Below are positions 1 to 11,806 of a DNA stretch of 64,000 nucleotides, piece after piece. The notes under the pieces are model-generated. The model saw only the letters and a program-made list of their open reading frames with translations, was not told the origin of the DNA and ran no database searches. Origin of the DNA: Melanocharis versteri (taxonomy: Eukaryota; Chordata; Aves; Passeriformes; Melanocharitidae); contig VZTG01001083.1 of NCBI GenBank assembly GCA_013397845.1, positions 744,001-808,000 of the forward strand, read 5' to 3'. Numbering within the stretch: the first letter of the stretch is position 1; every line of letters begins with the position of its first letter. The position numbers and the translations under genes were made by a program.

Positions 1-2700
1 TTTAGAAGACAGCCCTTTTTTGTTGTTTTTCTATAGCTCAGGCAAGTTTAATAGGCTTTTCAAATGCGCATGCAAGTTTCCTTATGTGCATTAAACAAGT
101 GGTGTATTGTGCACAAACTCTAGAAAAAATTTTCTTTGAAATGTCTGTGGAGGATTTTATGACAACAGTTCATTGTCTGCAGCACAGTTTTGCATAGATT
201 AATCTACATGCTTTGACTACTTCACTCATGGCTCTTGCCAGAATAGCACCAGAGACCTTTCAATGGAATCTGGGGTCAAGCTCTACTGGGGTCTTCATTC
301 CACCACCACTGACTTGAGCAGCCATGAATCTGGATCTGGGTGCCCAGCACATACAAACAGCACCATTATGAGCTGTCCCCTCCTAGCTGAAATAAAGAAG
401 AGCTGAGTGTGCTCTTCAGATGCCAAGACCACAAATGTGGCGAGGTTCTGTCCTGTGCCGTAAGCCCTGTGAGGCAGATGTCAGGTAGGGATGTGTGCCG
501 AGCAGATGGAGCTTTCCTCTCCTGGCAAGACAGACCTGGGACTGAGAGTTAGCCTCAAGTGCTAAAGCCTCAAAGTGCTTAAAATTAACATCAGAATGTA
601 GTCAGTGCTATACTAGCTGGACCAGTATGTATTAGATTGCACTGTCCTCCTTTTCTGACAGTGCCTAATAGATAGCTCAGAAAATGAACTTTGCAGTTAA
701 GCAGCTGGGAAATAAGTCACCAAGATGAAAAATGTCTTCCTAAATTCCTTTTCACTTTGAGTATTTTTTTGTGTATCTGAAACTCCCGATTTTTTGGAGG
801 AAGTGCCTACAACACTCCAGATGCTGCAAGCTTTTCCCTTGATTTAAACAAGGGTTGGAGCAAGCGATTAATCTTTTTTGTCGCATTTTGAGATACCCTT
901 GTTTGCACATCTGTCTAATCATATTGCATAAAATGCTTAAGAACACAGAAAACAGAGGGAAGGAAAGACTGGATATGTTGATTGTGTACTTAATTACATT
1001 TAGCTGTTGAGAAACTATTTCTCATAAGGTGGGTTTTTGCACATGGCATTTTAGTGTGCCCTTAGGGAGGATTCAAGTCAACCTGGACTCTGGAAAGTGG
1101 TTATCACTTACTCAAATAGCAGTTCTACATTTTATTTTTCTGGAAGTTCGTTGACAACAGTGATAGGAGGCATCCAAAAGTTTCAGTCTGATTTGTGATG
1201 TTGGTTTTGGTTTCTACAATTAGAAAGCTCATTTAACAGAGAGAACACTGTCCTGTGCCTACATATTCCATACAAATACACAAACACGTTATTAGTGATA
1301 TCCTAAGGAAGGGGGAAAACTATTATCTGGTGCCTCATAATTTTCTTTTGGTTTAAACTACAGTTTGGTATAAGTCTGAGATGAATTTACACTTATATGT
1401 GTACGCAAAAGGAAATTTTATGAAGTATAAAGACCAAATTGTTGCTTGAAAGTGACTGATGTAGTTCAATTGCCAGATCTTGATGAAACATTTTGTTATT
1501 CATGTCCATAAGAATTGGCTTTACTCTTTGACTTCACTAGTCCAAATAGTCTTACTCTTCTTCATATGAAAACTGTAAGATAAATGGTGTCAGTTTTTCC
1601 CTCATTTCCCAGAGAATCAATTAAGGAGCATGGAGCACCACCCAGCACAAGACATGGCCAGTAATGACTACTGTGCACCGTGCATTTCATGCTTTCATTT
1701 AATTCCCTTTGCCACTGTAATTTAATTAATTTCACCCCGTTTTATTAATCTTCGGATAACACCTTGATATGGACTACAGTACAGCTTCATTGTGTTCATT
1801 GGATTTGTTCTAAGCACCTCTTTGTGAACAGTTTTTGTCTTTTCCCTCCCTGGAAGTTTATGCAAATAGATGATTAGTTGTCTGAGTTCACAATTACTAA
1901 TGTTACATCTATAATATTAGTTTGTGAAAAAATGCATTCAGAATTCTTTAAAATATAATGCTAAGTCTACTCTTAGACTTTTTTCTCTCATTTTGAAGTT
2001 GACTTAGTTGTCCAGGGTGCTGTACCACCGGCTGCAGACAGTGATTCAGTGCCTGCATGGCTTGAGGCTGTTTGGAAAACTGTAGCTGTCTAACAGTGCT
2101 CTCTACTGATGAAGAGTAGAAAACACATTTCATTTTTGTACTTTTCTACATGCTCTTAATTTCTCTCAGAAACTGTGAAATTGAACTAAAAGAAGTATTT
2201 TTAATATTGTGACAAAGTAACAATTTCAAGCTGATCCATGCAACTTTGTGATTTGCTTTCATTTAATTATAAATGACTGATTTTTCTGTATCTTATGCTT
2301 GTGCAATAGTCACAGTAATACCTCGAAATATTTAGATATTTCCAAGAAGAATCTGAGTATTTGGGAAGAACAGCATTCCCACAATCTGTTTTTCCTAAAT
2401 GCTTGTAGCTGTCTAGGCAATATTTCCCCATTATTTAAAAGTTTACAGCAGAGATAAATCAAATATTAGACAGAGTGCTCACTTAGCAGAGAAATGTACC
2501 ACAGCATATACAAAAGAATTACATCTGCTGAAAGCTGTGAAAGTGACTGCCTTCATTTTCCAAATCCTTAGCGTATTTCAGCTATGTGAAGTCTTCAAGA
2601 TTAGGCACAGCATTTGGCTTTAAGTAATCTCATGAATCTAATGTGAAGTTAATTGGAAGAACTGTTGCCATAAAATATTGTTTTTGCCTTTTATTACATA
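1..2700. other. Non-coding AT-rich stretch
   Basis: No transposon, RNA gene or convincing exon is visible. Two weak minus-strand coding-like segments occur. One runs from about 2116 down to 1975, is glutamine-rich and follows a pyrimidine-rich tract ending in CAG. The other runs from about 389 to 302 and also follows a good acceptor-like tract. Neither has a convincing splice donor or a recognisable product, so they are not called as genes. Confidence 0.6.
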
Positions 2701-3003
2701 AAAGGGTCTTGTAAGAAGTAGGAAAAAGACTTGAACAAGCCCTGTAGTGACAGGAAAAGGGGCGATGGTCTTAAACCAAAGGACATCAGATTTAGACTGC
2801 ACATAAGGAAGAACTTTTTTATGGTGAAGGTGGTGAGACAGTGGAACAGATTGCCCATAGAAGTTATGAATGTCCCACCACCGGTGAGGTTGGACGGGCC
2901 TTTAAGCAACATGGCTTAGTGAAAAATCGCTAGATCTAGAGAAGGAGGGACTAGATGGTCTTTAGAGGTCCCTTCCGATCCAAATTTTTCCATCAGTCTA
3001 TGA
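2701..3003 (+). mobile_element. CR1 LINE, 3' end (5'-truncated)
   Basis: This is a 5'-truncated CR1 non-LTR retrotransposon in plus orientation. Frame 2731-2919 still reads like the C-terminal tail of the CR1 ORF2 reverse transcriptase, with the family's conserved VVR-x-WNRLP motif (here VVRQWNRLP), followed by an L-DGPLSN-like end and a stop. After it come the CR1 3' untranslated tail (ctagatggtctttagaggtc, then cccttcc) and a decayed remnant of the terminal octamer repeat near 2990-3003. No intact ORF2 remains, so it cannot move by itself. Substitutions throughout suggest an old insertion. Confidence 0.9.
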
Positions 3004-4666
3004 ACAGGAAGAAAGAGGCGGAGGCAAAGAGTAAGACATTCAATATAAATGCGTGAAATCACTGTCTTTGGGTCTATTAATAAAGGAGACGCAAGAGACT
3101 CCCAAGTCACACTGGCTCAGATGCCCAGCACTCAGAGACTTACTGCAACGTCAAGCCCAAACTGGTAACTATTACCAAGAGGGAGGGAGGGAGGGAAGTG
3201 CAACTGCCTATTCAATGCTCCACAGAGCACTGGAGGTCCCTCTGGTTTTGTCTGCATTCACCCTGTTGCACTGACATTGTGCAGGGCTTCTCGTTCCTGG
3301 GGATGTTGTTGTTACTGCTTTTTGCTGCTTTTATGTCAGACAAATGTTGTGTGTCTATCCATTGCACACTAAACTTGCTCAGTCATCTTCTGAGAGCTTT
3401 TAAGCCATCTTCTGTGGGGTTGTATGTAAATCAATTGGCAACACGAGGCCACAGTAGTAACAGCAATAATACTCGATCATATTTCTCCAGTTGCTGGTCC
3501 TTTTAATGTCTGATTATGAAACAAGATAATAATAACCTCATAGTCTTCCACTAACCAGACTGAAAATGAATGTGGGGGGCAAAAAACAACACAGCACAAG
3601 CCCTGCCTTATTTGCAGTACTGATGCTGTCTGAATGTTTTATAAGTGTTCCTTTGCATTGATTTTTTTTAGTTTTAATTTATTTCTCTATTAAAGTCAAT
3701 ATAGAAAAAAGAATAGCTGGATCATAACCTCTTTCCTTGAGTAAACTACAATCACAACAATACTGAGACTTCTCCTCCCTCCTCTTTTCATTTCTGCCAA
3801 TGAATTTAGTCTCAAGCACACAAATTCCTTGGTCCATTTGGAATTCATGTGACATTTTGCATGAAAAGCAGTGTGAAATGCTGTTTTCTCTGCTCCTGTG
3901 CTATAAATTATTCATCTTTTTGATTTATCAGACAGCTTTTTCTTGTAGATAAGAAGTCACCTCTCATTTGCTCCACAGATCACATAGCCTAAACAATAGA
4001 AAATGGCTCGAATCCAGCAGAAAAAAAAAGGAGACCTGAGTACCTGTAGCTTGTGTTAGGATTATTAAAAGAAAATGCTATGGCTCCAAACCTGCTTACC
4101 TTCGAATGAAGCTGTTTATGCAGGAACTAGGTTATCCAGTGTGCCATAAAAATGCAGGTGGTACAAAAGTAGATGTCCAGTTTTGAAGGGTAGCAAAGGG
4201 AGTTATAGAAATTAATGGGGAAATACCTATGATCTGAGCCTTATAAAGGGGTCTAGAAGTATGTATATTAAGGTAAATAATGACAGGAGAGCATTATTAA
4301 TTCTTGGCAGGTTTTCTTTCGAAGAAGTTTCAGAAATTTTTTTTATTGTTTTATTTTTGTAGGACATTCTATTTGACATCAGGTGGTGACCTTGCTAAAA
4401 GAATCGCACAAGTGACTGGGGATCTGTGGTGGAAGGATTGTCATGGTTGAGCACTCAGTTCTGCCTCAGACAGTCCCTCAGTCACGCATTGCTTTCCCTG
4501 TTCCTCTGCTCTTTCTGACATTTCCACTGTCAGTTGCTGTCTGAGGCATGGCACAGGGCCAGCTGCACCGTTAGCCTAAAGCAGTACCCTCATGTTTCGG
4601 TTTTTGCATTTCTTGAGATTTGAAACAAATACTAAAACATTACATGTGTGGAGAATTCTTGCTCAC
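3004..4666. other. Non-coding stretch
   Basis: No gene recognised. A 102-codon open frame on the plus strand (3198-3506) has no family resemblance and is probably chance. A G-quadruplex motif at 3181 is listed separately. Minus-strand frame 4575-4440 is open for about 45 codons and ends in a stop, which could be relevant if the segment at 4667-4830 is a real exon. Confidence 0.5.
3181..3195 (+). repeat. (GGGA)n / G-quadruplex motif
   Basis: Four runs of three G separated by single A residues form a perfect G3N1 quadruplex motif on the plus strand. It sits in otherwise AT-rich DNA about 180 bp downstream of the CR1 3' end and is not part of it. Confidence 0.75.
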
Positions 4667-4830
4667 GAATTTGCCAGCTTCTGACGGATGTTCTGGTGTT
4701 TCTCTTCATAATCAAGTTGGCGCAATATTTCCTGCTGGCCTTTGGTTTCTGCCCCAGCAGTGTCTATGACAGCAAGCCAAAGTGGCCCCTGTTCCCTGGC
4801 CTTGATGGCAAATAGTACGTCTTTGGGAAG
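4667..4830 (-). other. Possible coding exon or gene relic, unidentified
   Basis: Read on the minus strand, this 164-bp segment is open for 54 codons plus two bases. It has a protein-like composition, including PLWLAVIDTAG and then a charged, glutamine-rich, helix-prone stretch with QEILRQLDYEEKHQNIRQKL. It ends exactly at a good splice donor (GTGAGC, as gctcac at 4661-4666). At the upstream end an AG follows aattt (ctaaatt at 4831), but the tract before it is purine-rich, so the acceptor is poor. I do not recognise the protein. It could be an internal exon (phase 0 in, phase 2 out), a decayed pseudogene piece, or a chance opening. A random 54-codon opening is not rare, so composition and the donor are the main support. 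Confidence 0.28.
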
Positions 4831-5296
4831 CTAAATTCTCTTTCTCCTCTCAAAACAGTTCGACCTTATTCATACAATTGTGAATGATACCCAGGTTCGG
4901 CTATCCCCAGAGTAAATTTTGCTTTGCCAGGGAGGCGTTAACAGTCATAAGTCAAAATCGGATTGTTGTTGACCGATATTAAAGCTGTGCGTTGAGGATG
5001 TTTAGGTTAGTGACATAGATGTACACCGATGGCTCCAGCAAACAGAAACCCAAAGATTTTATCATATGGAGAAATATATTGTGTATGCAGTGAAACTGAG
5101 GCTGATTTGTTAAAGAAATACATGTAAATAACATCATATGTACAAAACCATAGAGATCATGTGCTTTCTCCACAGCTTTCACTAAATGGCACAATAAGTT
5201 ATGTAGAAAATATGAAGACAGTAATGTGCTCTTGAATTGCTTAATTTTTTTTTCAACTCGAAAGCTGCTGCTGCAGCTGTTGCATTTTATAGCAGC
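4831..5296. other. Non-coding stretch
   Basis: Nothing recognised on either strand. The minus-strand 71-codon frame here has no family resemblance. Confidence 0.6.
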
Positions 5297-5760
5297 ATCA
5301 CAGAATCATAGAATGGTTACAAGCAGCCTTAGAGATCATCACATTTCAACCCTCCTGCACTGGACAGGGACATTTTCACTGGACCATGTAACTCAAAGCT
5401 CCATCCAACCTGGATCTGAACACTTCCAAGGACGAGGCCTCCACGGCTTCTCTGGGCAATATGTTCCAGTGTTTTTCCACCCTCACAGTAAAGAATTTTT
5501 CCTTCTATCTAATCTAGACTTACCCTCTTTCAATTTAAAGCCATTTCCCCTTGTTCTATCACTACAGGCCCTTGTTAAAAGTCCCTCTCAACTCTCTTGT
5601 AGGTAAGGAAAGCTGCAATAAGTTCATGCCAGATCTTTCTCCTCTCCAGGTTGAACACTCCCAATTGTCTCAGCCTTTCCTCATAGGAGAGGTGCTCGAG
5701 TCCTCTCATCATCTTCATGGCCCTCCTTCATACTCGCTCCTACAAGCCTATGTCCTAGTA
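5297..5760 (-). mobile_element. CR1 LINE, 3' end (5'-truncated)
   Basis: This is a CR1 copy in minus orientation, so its 3' end is at the low coordinate and begins with the CR1 terminal repeat (cacagaatcatagaatgg). Landmarks of the CR1 3' UTR and ORF2 C-terminus follow in order: the tccatccaacctgg block, cttctctgggcaatatgttcc, the ccctcacagtaaagaat block and tttaaagccatttccccttg. Toward the 5' truncation there are ctcaggccttt-like and ataggagaggtgctcgagtc blocks. Homology fades at about 5760. Small indels break the reading frame. Plus-strand open frames here are antisense to the element. Confidence 0.93.
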
Positions 5761-8700
5761 GCTTTTGCTGTCTATGCCTTGATGAGAGGCTGTGATTTCT
5801 GTCACTCGAAATGGCAAAGGCCCCTCAAGCTTCTGTCAATTTCCATAAAAATTTCCTTTCAAGTGCTGAAAAGATTAAACTTCATGGAAGCTGCTTGAGG
5901 AGACCAGTCAAAAGTGGAAAACTACGTAATTCAAGGTGCTGGTGACAGCAGCTAGGCAAAATACTTTTCATCTGAAAAAGAATACATATTTCTATTCCAG
6001 AATTTAAATCTTGCTTCAGATTTTAAAAACAACCGGAGCTGTTAGTTGTGTCAGTCAGTGGAGGAGGGATATGTCATCCTGTATGCATCACATGGATAGG
6101 TTAATGACCTCCAAGACAAGACACAGGTGAAAACTCAGAGACAATACACTTTGATCAGTGGCAATGACTGACTATCCAACATTAGCATGTGAAGAAGTGA
6201 GTTTTAGCCAAGAATTTTATGTATGTTTCTCCATTTTTACACATAAACAGGGTAAAATCAAGAACCTGTGAGAGAGAAGCTTGACATTTAAAGTTCTTAT
6301 TGCACTTTTTTTTCCATGGGCATTACATGGGGCTTACACAGGCAAACTTCACAGTGAGCAGTGGGTTTAGTGTGATTTCCCAGATCTAACTGAACTTGCA
6401 AAATGCATACACAGGAGAAAGACATAAATTCAGCACAGGCAACAGTGCAATCAGGTCTTTTGTATCGACACTAACTTTTTCTCACTGAAAGAGTTGTGTA
6501 ACATCATAGGTAGAAATATTTGTAGAGCTGCCTTCAGATACATCATTTTTTAATCCTCTTTCCCTTTACTTATAATTGCTAAATTTTAATTCCTCAAGGC
6601 AGACATTTTCCGTGCCATGTGGTTGCCTGAGGACACATTTTTAATTGATCTTGAAAGTAGATTAAAGCAGGTTTTTGGCTTAAAAAACTTGGCTATTTCT
6701 CAGAATGAATCACAAGCAAAATATGTTTTGTTCACATTAAAATGCCTGAAGTGCCAGCGCCTCTGCATTTGAGCTGCTGGCTCAGACAGCCTTGCAGTGG
6801 AATCTACTCAGAGATGCATTTTGTTCTGCAAAATATTATCCACAAACTTACCACAAAATCAGCAGCCTAGGAGTTTTACTTTTATAAGATTTTTTTTACC
6901 ATAAATAAGTTACATGTTATGTCTCTGAGAGGTTAACCTGACTTTTTTCTTTAGCGTTTCCTGTCTGAAGACAAGGAGAGCTGATCAGAGATATTCTGAT
7001 CTGTGAATCTCTACAGCTTCCAGGAGCAACAAAAATTCTCGAAGGCGGCTGATTCCCTTGTTCTCTAAATACCAGCCTTAGTGAAAGGCACCGAAATAAG
7101 ATCATGAGGCTGTTGTAAGGGTAATGGACAAGGAGCTTTAAAAAGGCAGAAGCAAAGAAAAAACATAGACATATAAAATTGGACAGTGGTGGAATGATAA
7201 TAAATAGTGATAACAGTAAAGAAGGTATTAAGCCCTCGGGATGTGCTGAAGAGAGTAGCCCATGCGTTGAACGCAATTAAGTAACCGACTTGCAATTTGA
7301 CCAGCTTATTACCTCTCCCATTTATTCCCTGCTCAAATGAGGTCTTCCACAAAAAGGCAGTGAACAAACCTGTGAAAATATTTCATATGTCAATGTTAAC
7401 AGGCTAAAATAAGCTCATCCATGCAAGCTTAATTCTACATTTGCCACACAGCTTATTCCTTAATGTGGTTTTAAATACAGAGATATTGTTTTGGGAGTTA
7501 AGGACTGCCAGTTCAGACAGGAGAATTTCAAGGGTGTTAATTGCTTATAGACAACTAGTTAAACCTAGTTAACATGGAAATACAAGAAATGTTTGTAGAG
7601 CACACTGTGATAGTTTGTAGCAGTTAGGCAGCATGGCTGTTTCCATAGAGTTCCTAGATCCTAAAAAGTATTTTAAACAGCTGAATCCATCCCAGCTCTT
7701 AACCTTTTGGATGGCCATAGAAATAGACTGTTCAGAGACTGATGAGGGGCAGCAAAGCTTAAATGTTATAATCAGTGAGTGTATCAATATGGCTGGGGTT
7801 TCACATTCTGGGTTATATAGACCAAAAAGTTTAGAGTGTCGCTTCGTTTATTTTCTTAGTGCATCATGTATTCAAAAGCTGAGCTGCACATAGCAGCTGA
7901 CTGTGTTAGTTCCAGCTGGTGATACTGCGGGCAGACGAAGGAGAACCAAAATTGCAACACCAAATCAGTGAACACAACTGCATGCTAGGTTGCTGAGGCA
8001 GGAATACAAAACTGATTGCCACTGTATTTCAGTATCTCGGCTTTTCCTCTCCGCATGCTCCTCCTCTGAGTGACAGGGATAAATGTTTAGTGCAGTATTT
8101 GGTTTCTCTTGCTGAGACTGGAAAAGAGGGAAAGTTTGAGAAAATAAACAGTTGCTGGACTGATTTTTGAAAGGTGTGGGTAATTGAACAGGTTTGAGAC
8201 ACTTGTTAGCAATAAATGTTTTAAAAATGAAGTAGAAATTCACCTACATAAAATGCTTTAGTGCAACTTATAAAAGAAGAATATTTGTTGGTTATCTTTC
8301 TTTTACCTATCGAGCTGTCAGCATCTTGACATTGTTACCTTAGCAGAACAAAGAAATTATTCCCTTGGATTTCTGAGGCATTGATATTTCTCCTATTAGT
8401 GAAATTCATGCAGAATTAGTAATGATCATCAAGGTTTTTGAAAGAGAAAAAGATTGGCATCAGCATAATTTCTTTACTTACTAAGAAAACACTACATTTA
8501 AAATTAAAATATATGGTCATATTTTAAATACCTGGGTATTTTTTTTTTTGTATCATAAGAAATATATTGAGAAATCTTAAAAAGTACTCATACGTATTAC
8601 AAGGATTTCAGCAGGAATCATTATTGTGTCTCAGATAAAAACATAAAAATAAATCTTCCACGTATGCCTGTACCTCACAGCTAAGGCTTTTAAATTACGA

Positions 8701-9997
8701 CCAAAGCTATTAAGTCAAACAATTCAATAGACGTGTCCTGGAATCTCTCTGATCTTTTTTCAACATGACCTATTATTTGTATCAGCTAATCCCACATTAA
8801 TATTTTAATACACTTTGTATGTCAGTGTAAAGTCAGCATGTTAGTGTAAAGTCAGCAGCAGGGTCCAATCCAGGGGTTTATGGGATTTTTCCTCTTTATT
8901 GCTGGGCTTTTATTTCCTATTTGAAAAATAATCCCTATTTTAAAAATGCTAGACACATTCTTCCATAATACCTTAGTTCAGAACTACCTAATGCTACTGA
9001 CATCATTGACCAGGGACCCCCTGTCATTCTGAGGTGACTGCTGGTGAAGATTTCCCCGTGGCTGAGGTCTGTAGAAGGACATAGATGAGAACAGATGTTG
9101 CAAGGTGCAGAATGTATTAAGCAGGTGATTCTCTGTTTCCCCAGCCCATCAGGGAGACCATGAGACCAAAACATAAAGCAGGATGGCACTAGAGCTACAT
9201 AATATACATCAGGAGTCAACACAGGTCAGTGGACAGCACACAGTGCAAAGAGCACAACTGTGCTTTTAAGCCTTTGTTCCCCTTCTTTATGTCCACTCTA
9301 ACTATAAAAACAGCAGTTGAGCAAAGGCTCGATTTTGTGCAGCCATATAACAGCCAGAAGAATAAATGCCCTTGTTGTGCCCTTCAAGCACCCATGAAGA
9401 ATTCATTTCATTAGGTCTACCAGACATCATTTGGTGTAAAATGAAAGACCTGTTTAGGTCTGATCAGAAAAATGTTCTTAAGATATTTTTGACAGAAAAA
9501 GACTTTTACAGTTGTACCATGACTACATATAATTTTAAAGTAAAATTTCCAACTTTAAAAATTAAATACATATTAAATGGAGTACCTATTATTTTAAAAA
9601 ATCGTAAGAGAAATAGTATTTCATTTTATACTTTTTCTCTTTCCTATTTTGTTTGTTCTCAAGTAGTCATGCTTTTCAGTGCAACAGAAAAAGTTTGCTC
9701 TTTGACATTAAAAAGAAGAATGAATATTTTGCCTACCCAGCATGACACTCTTCACAAGATAAGGTAGATATTCTAGGAGCAGATATTCAATATTTCAGAA
9801 AATCAATCCTTTAAAGACATTAAGCAGCATCTCACAACTCTGAGCTCTCTGCAAAACATCCAAAGACAAATGAGTGTCTGCAGAAAGATAAACGAGGCTG
9901 CAAATGATTTCAGAGATTTTTGTAAATCTGAATTAATTTTTTTAATGCTTGAAGAAAGAAGATCCATATGCAGTGAATTCTTGATTTCCTGGTAAAT
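5761..9997. other. Non-coding stretch
   Basis: A 4.2-kb stretch without recognised gene or transposon. Open frames of up to 133 codons (9366-9767 plus, 6917-7276 minus) are rich in K, N, F and I, as expected of chance frames in AT-rich DNA. A small tandem duplication at 8824-8861 is listed separately. Confidence 0.6.
8824..8861. repeat. Tandem duplication, 19-bp period
   Basis: The 15-mer agtgtaaagtcagca occurs at 8824 and again at 8843, a direct tandem duplication with a 19-bp period. Confidence 0.8.
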
Positions 9998-10305
9998 TAG
10001 AATCATATAGCCATGGCCTATCCTGAGCTGGAAGGGACCCACAAGGATGGCCAACTTCAATTCCGGATCGCCGAGTTCAATTCCTGACTCCACAAAGGGC
10101 AGCCTAGAGATTAAACAATAGGCCAAAGAGCATTGTCCAAATGCTTATTGAACACAAACAAGTTTGGGGCTTAGGACCATTTGTTCCAGTGCTTGACCAT
10201 TCTCTCAGTGAAGAACTTTTTCCTAATATCCAATCTGAACTTCCTGTGAAATAACTCTAATGCATTCCCTGATATCAGCAGACATCAGAAAGAAGAGATC
10301 ATAAG
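9998..10305 (-). mobile_element. Older CR1 LINE, 3' part (interrupted)
   Basis: This is the 3' end of a CR1 copy in minus orientation. It starts with a decayed terminal repeat (tagaatcatatagcc), then gctggaagggacccacaagg, cattgtccaaatgctt, the ctctcagtgaagaac block and cctaatatccaatctgaac. The last recognisable block is the CR1 segment ending agaagagatcat near 10305. Homology to this subfamily then stops and resumes at about 10951, so the two parts are read as one element split by the insertion between them. The subfamily differs from the inserted copy. Reading frames are broken. Confidence 0.85.
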
Positions 10306-10950
10306 GAAATAAATGGAATGCTTTGGGTTGGAAGGGGCCTTTGAAAGTCCTCTAGTCCAATGAGCAGGGATATCTTCAATGAGATCCGGTTGTTCAGAGT
10401 CTCGCCCAACCTGATCTTGAATGGTTCCAGGGATGGGGCTCTTCCACCCCTCTGGGCAACATGTTCTAATGTTTCACCACTCCCATCATAAAAAAATTCC
10501 TTCCTCACATCTAGTCTAAATCTTTTAGATTAAAACTACTACCCTTTGCACTATTGCAACAGGCCCTGCTAAAAAGTCTGACCCCATCTTTCCCCTAAGT
10601 GCCCTTTAAGTATTGAATGGGCACAATAAGATCATCCTGGAGCTTTTTCTTCTTTAGCCTGAACAATCCCAACTCTTTTAGTCATAGGAGGCGTGCTCCA
10701 GCCCTCTGATCATCTTTGGGGCCCTCCTCTGGACCACCACTCGCTCCACGTCTTTCTTATGTTGGGTTCTCAGAGCTGGATGCAGCACTCCAGGTGGGGT
10801 CTCATGAGAGAGGAATAGAGGTGAAGAATCACCTCCCTGGCCTGCTGGCCATGCTTTTTTCTGTAGAGCCCAGGATGCTCTTGGCTTTCTGATCTGCAAG
10901 CCCACATTGCCAACTCATGGCCAATCTTTCATCCATCAGTACCTCCAGCA
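10306..10950 (-). mobile_element. Younger CR1 LINE nested in older CR1
   Basis: A second CR1 copy in minus orientation starts afresh with its own 3' end (ctttgggttggaaggggcct), so the window has two CR1 3' ends about 0.3 kb apart in the same direction. It runs in order through gtctcgcccaacctgatctt, the gatggggct block, caacatgttctaatgtttca, the gtgctccagccctctgatca block and ggtggggtctcatgagagag. It ends in the region with acattgccaactcatgg and tacctccagca. It is 5'-truncated at about 10950, where the older CR1 resumes. Many substitutions and no intact ORF. Confidence 0.85.
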
Positions 10951-11806
10951 TCTCCCTGTGCTCTCCCCCTCTTGCAGGAGCTGTAGACAGCAATGAGATC
11001 CCCTCTCAGTCTTCTCTCTCCTGAGCTGAACAAACCAAGTATCCTCAGCCACTCCTAATACGTCCTGTCCTCTACTTCTTTCGATATTTTTCATGCTTTC
11101 TTTTGGACATATTCTAATTTTTCGGTATCTTTCTTTTATTGTGGAAGCCTAAACAGCACACAGGTGAGGCTGCACCAATGCTGAGCATAGTAGGCCAATC
11201 TGTGAGCCAATCTTTCGATCTGTGAGCCATGCCATGCTTACAGCACAAGGGTTGGCTCTTTTGGCTGCCAGCTCACATTGCTGACACATATTAAACTTAC
11301 CAGCACCCAAAACCCCCAGATCTCTGCCAGCAGGGCTGCACTGCACTCTCATGTCCTCCAGTCTGCATGTACACCCACCAGATTACACTGCTTCAGGTGC
11401 AGAAAACGGCATTTGTCCTTGTTAAATTTCACATGGTTGGTGATTTCCCAGTGCTCTAATCTATCAAGATCTATCTGTGAAGCCACTCTAATCTATTAAG
11501 ATCTATCTTTAAAGTCTCTCTACCCTCTAGGGAATAAACAGGTCCTCCTAATTTAGTATCACCAGAAGATGTGCTTTGTGTGCACTCAACTCTTCTGTAC
11601 AGGTCACTGATAAAAACATTGAAGAGAACCAGCCCTCAAACTGAGCCCTGGTGAACGAGCACCACAAGTGACTGGACACCAGTCAGGTGTTAACTCAGTG
11701 ACTCCAACTCTCTGGGAATTGAACCACCATCACATTGTGTACATGTCTAGTTGCATGCTGGACATTTTGTTCAGAAGGATACTGTGAGAAAAAGCTTTGC
11801 TCAAAT
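10951..11806 (-). mobile_element. Older CR1 LINE, ORF2 part (continuation)
   Basis: The older CR1 picks up where it broke off near 10305, with ctcttgcaggagctgtagac and tgagatcccctctcagtctt. It continues through reverse-transcriptase-coding blocks such as gtgaggctgcaccaatgctg, cagatctctgccagcagggc, the ttgtccttgttaaatttcac block, and ctggacattttgttcagaag with ggatactgtgagaa near the far end. Homology fades at about 11806. In the consensus this corresponds to the palm and thumb part of the reverse transcriptase, but stops and indels are frequent and nothing is translatable. A 32-bp internal duplication at 11454-11517 arose after insertion. Confidence 0.85.
11454..11517. repeat. 32-bp tandem duplication inside CR1
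   Basis: The unit beginning ctctaatctatcaagatcta at 11454 is repeated from 11486 with a few substitutions. I remember the matching CR1 consensus segment as present once, so this is a local duplication in this copy. Confidence 0.75.

Noticed and set aside
5226..5898. Overlapping plus-strand open frames of 126 and 115 codons
   Set aside because: Both are antisense to the CR1 copy at 5297-5760.
9366..9767. 133-codon plus-strand open frame
   Set aside because: Lysine-, phenylalanine- and isoleucine-rich chance frame without family resemblance.
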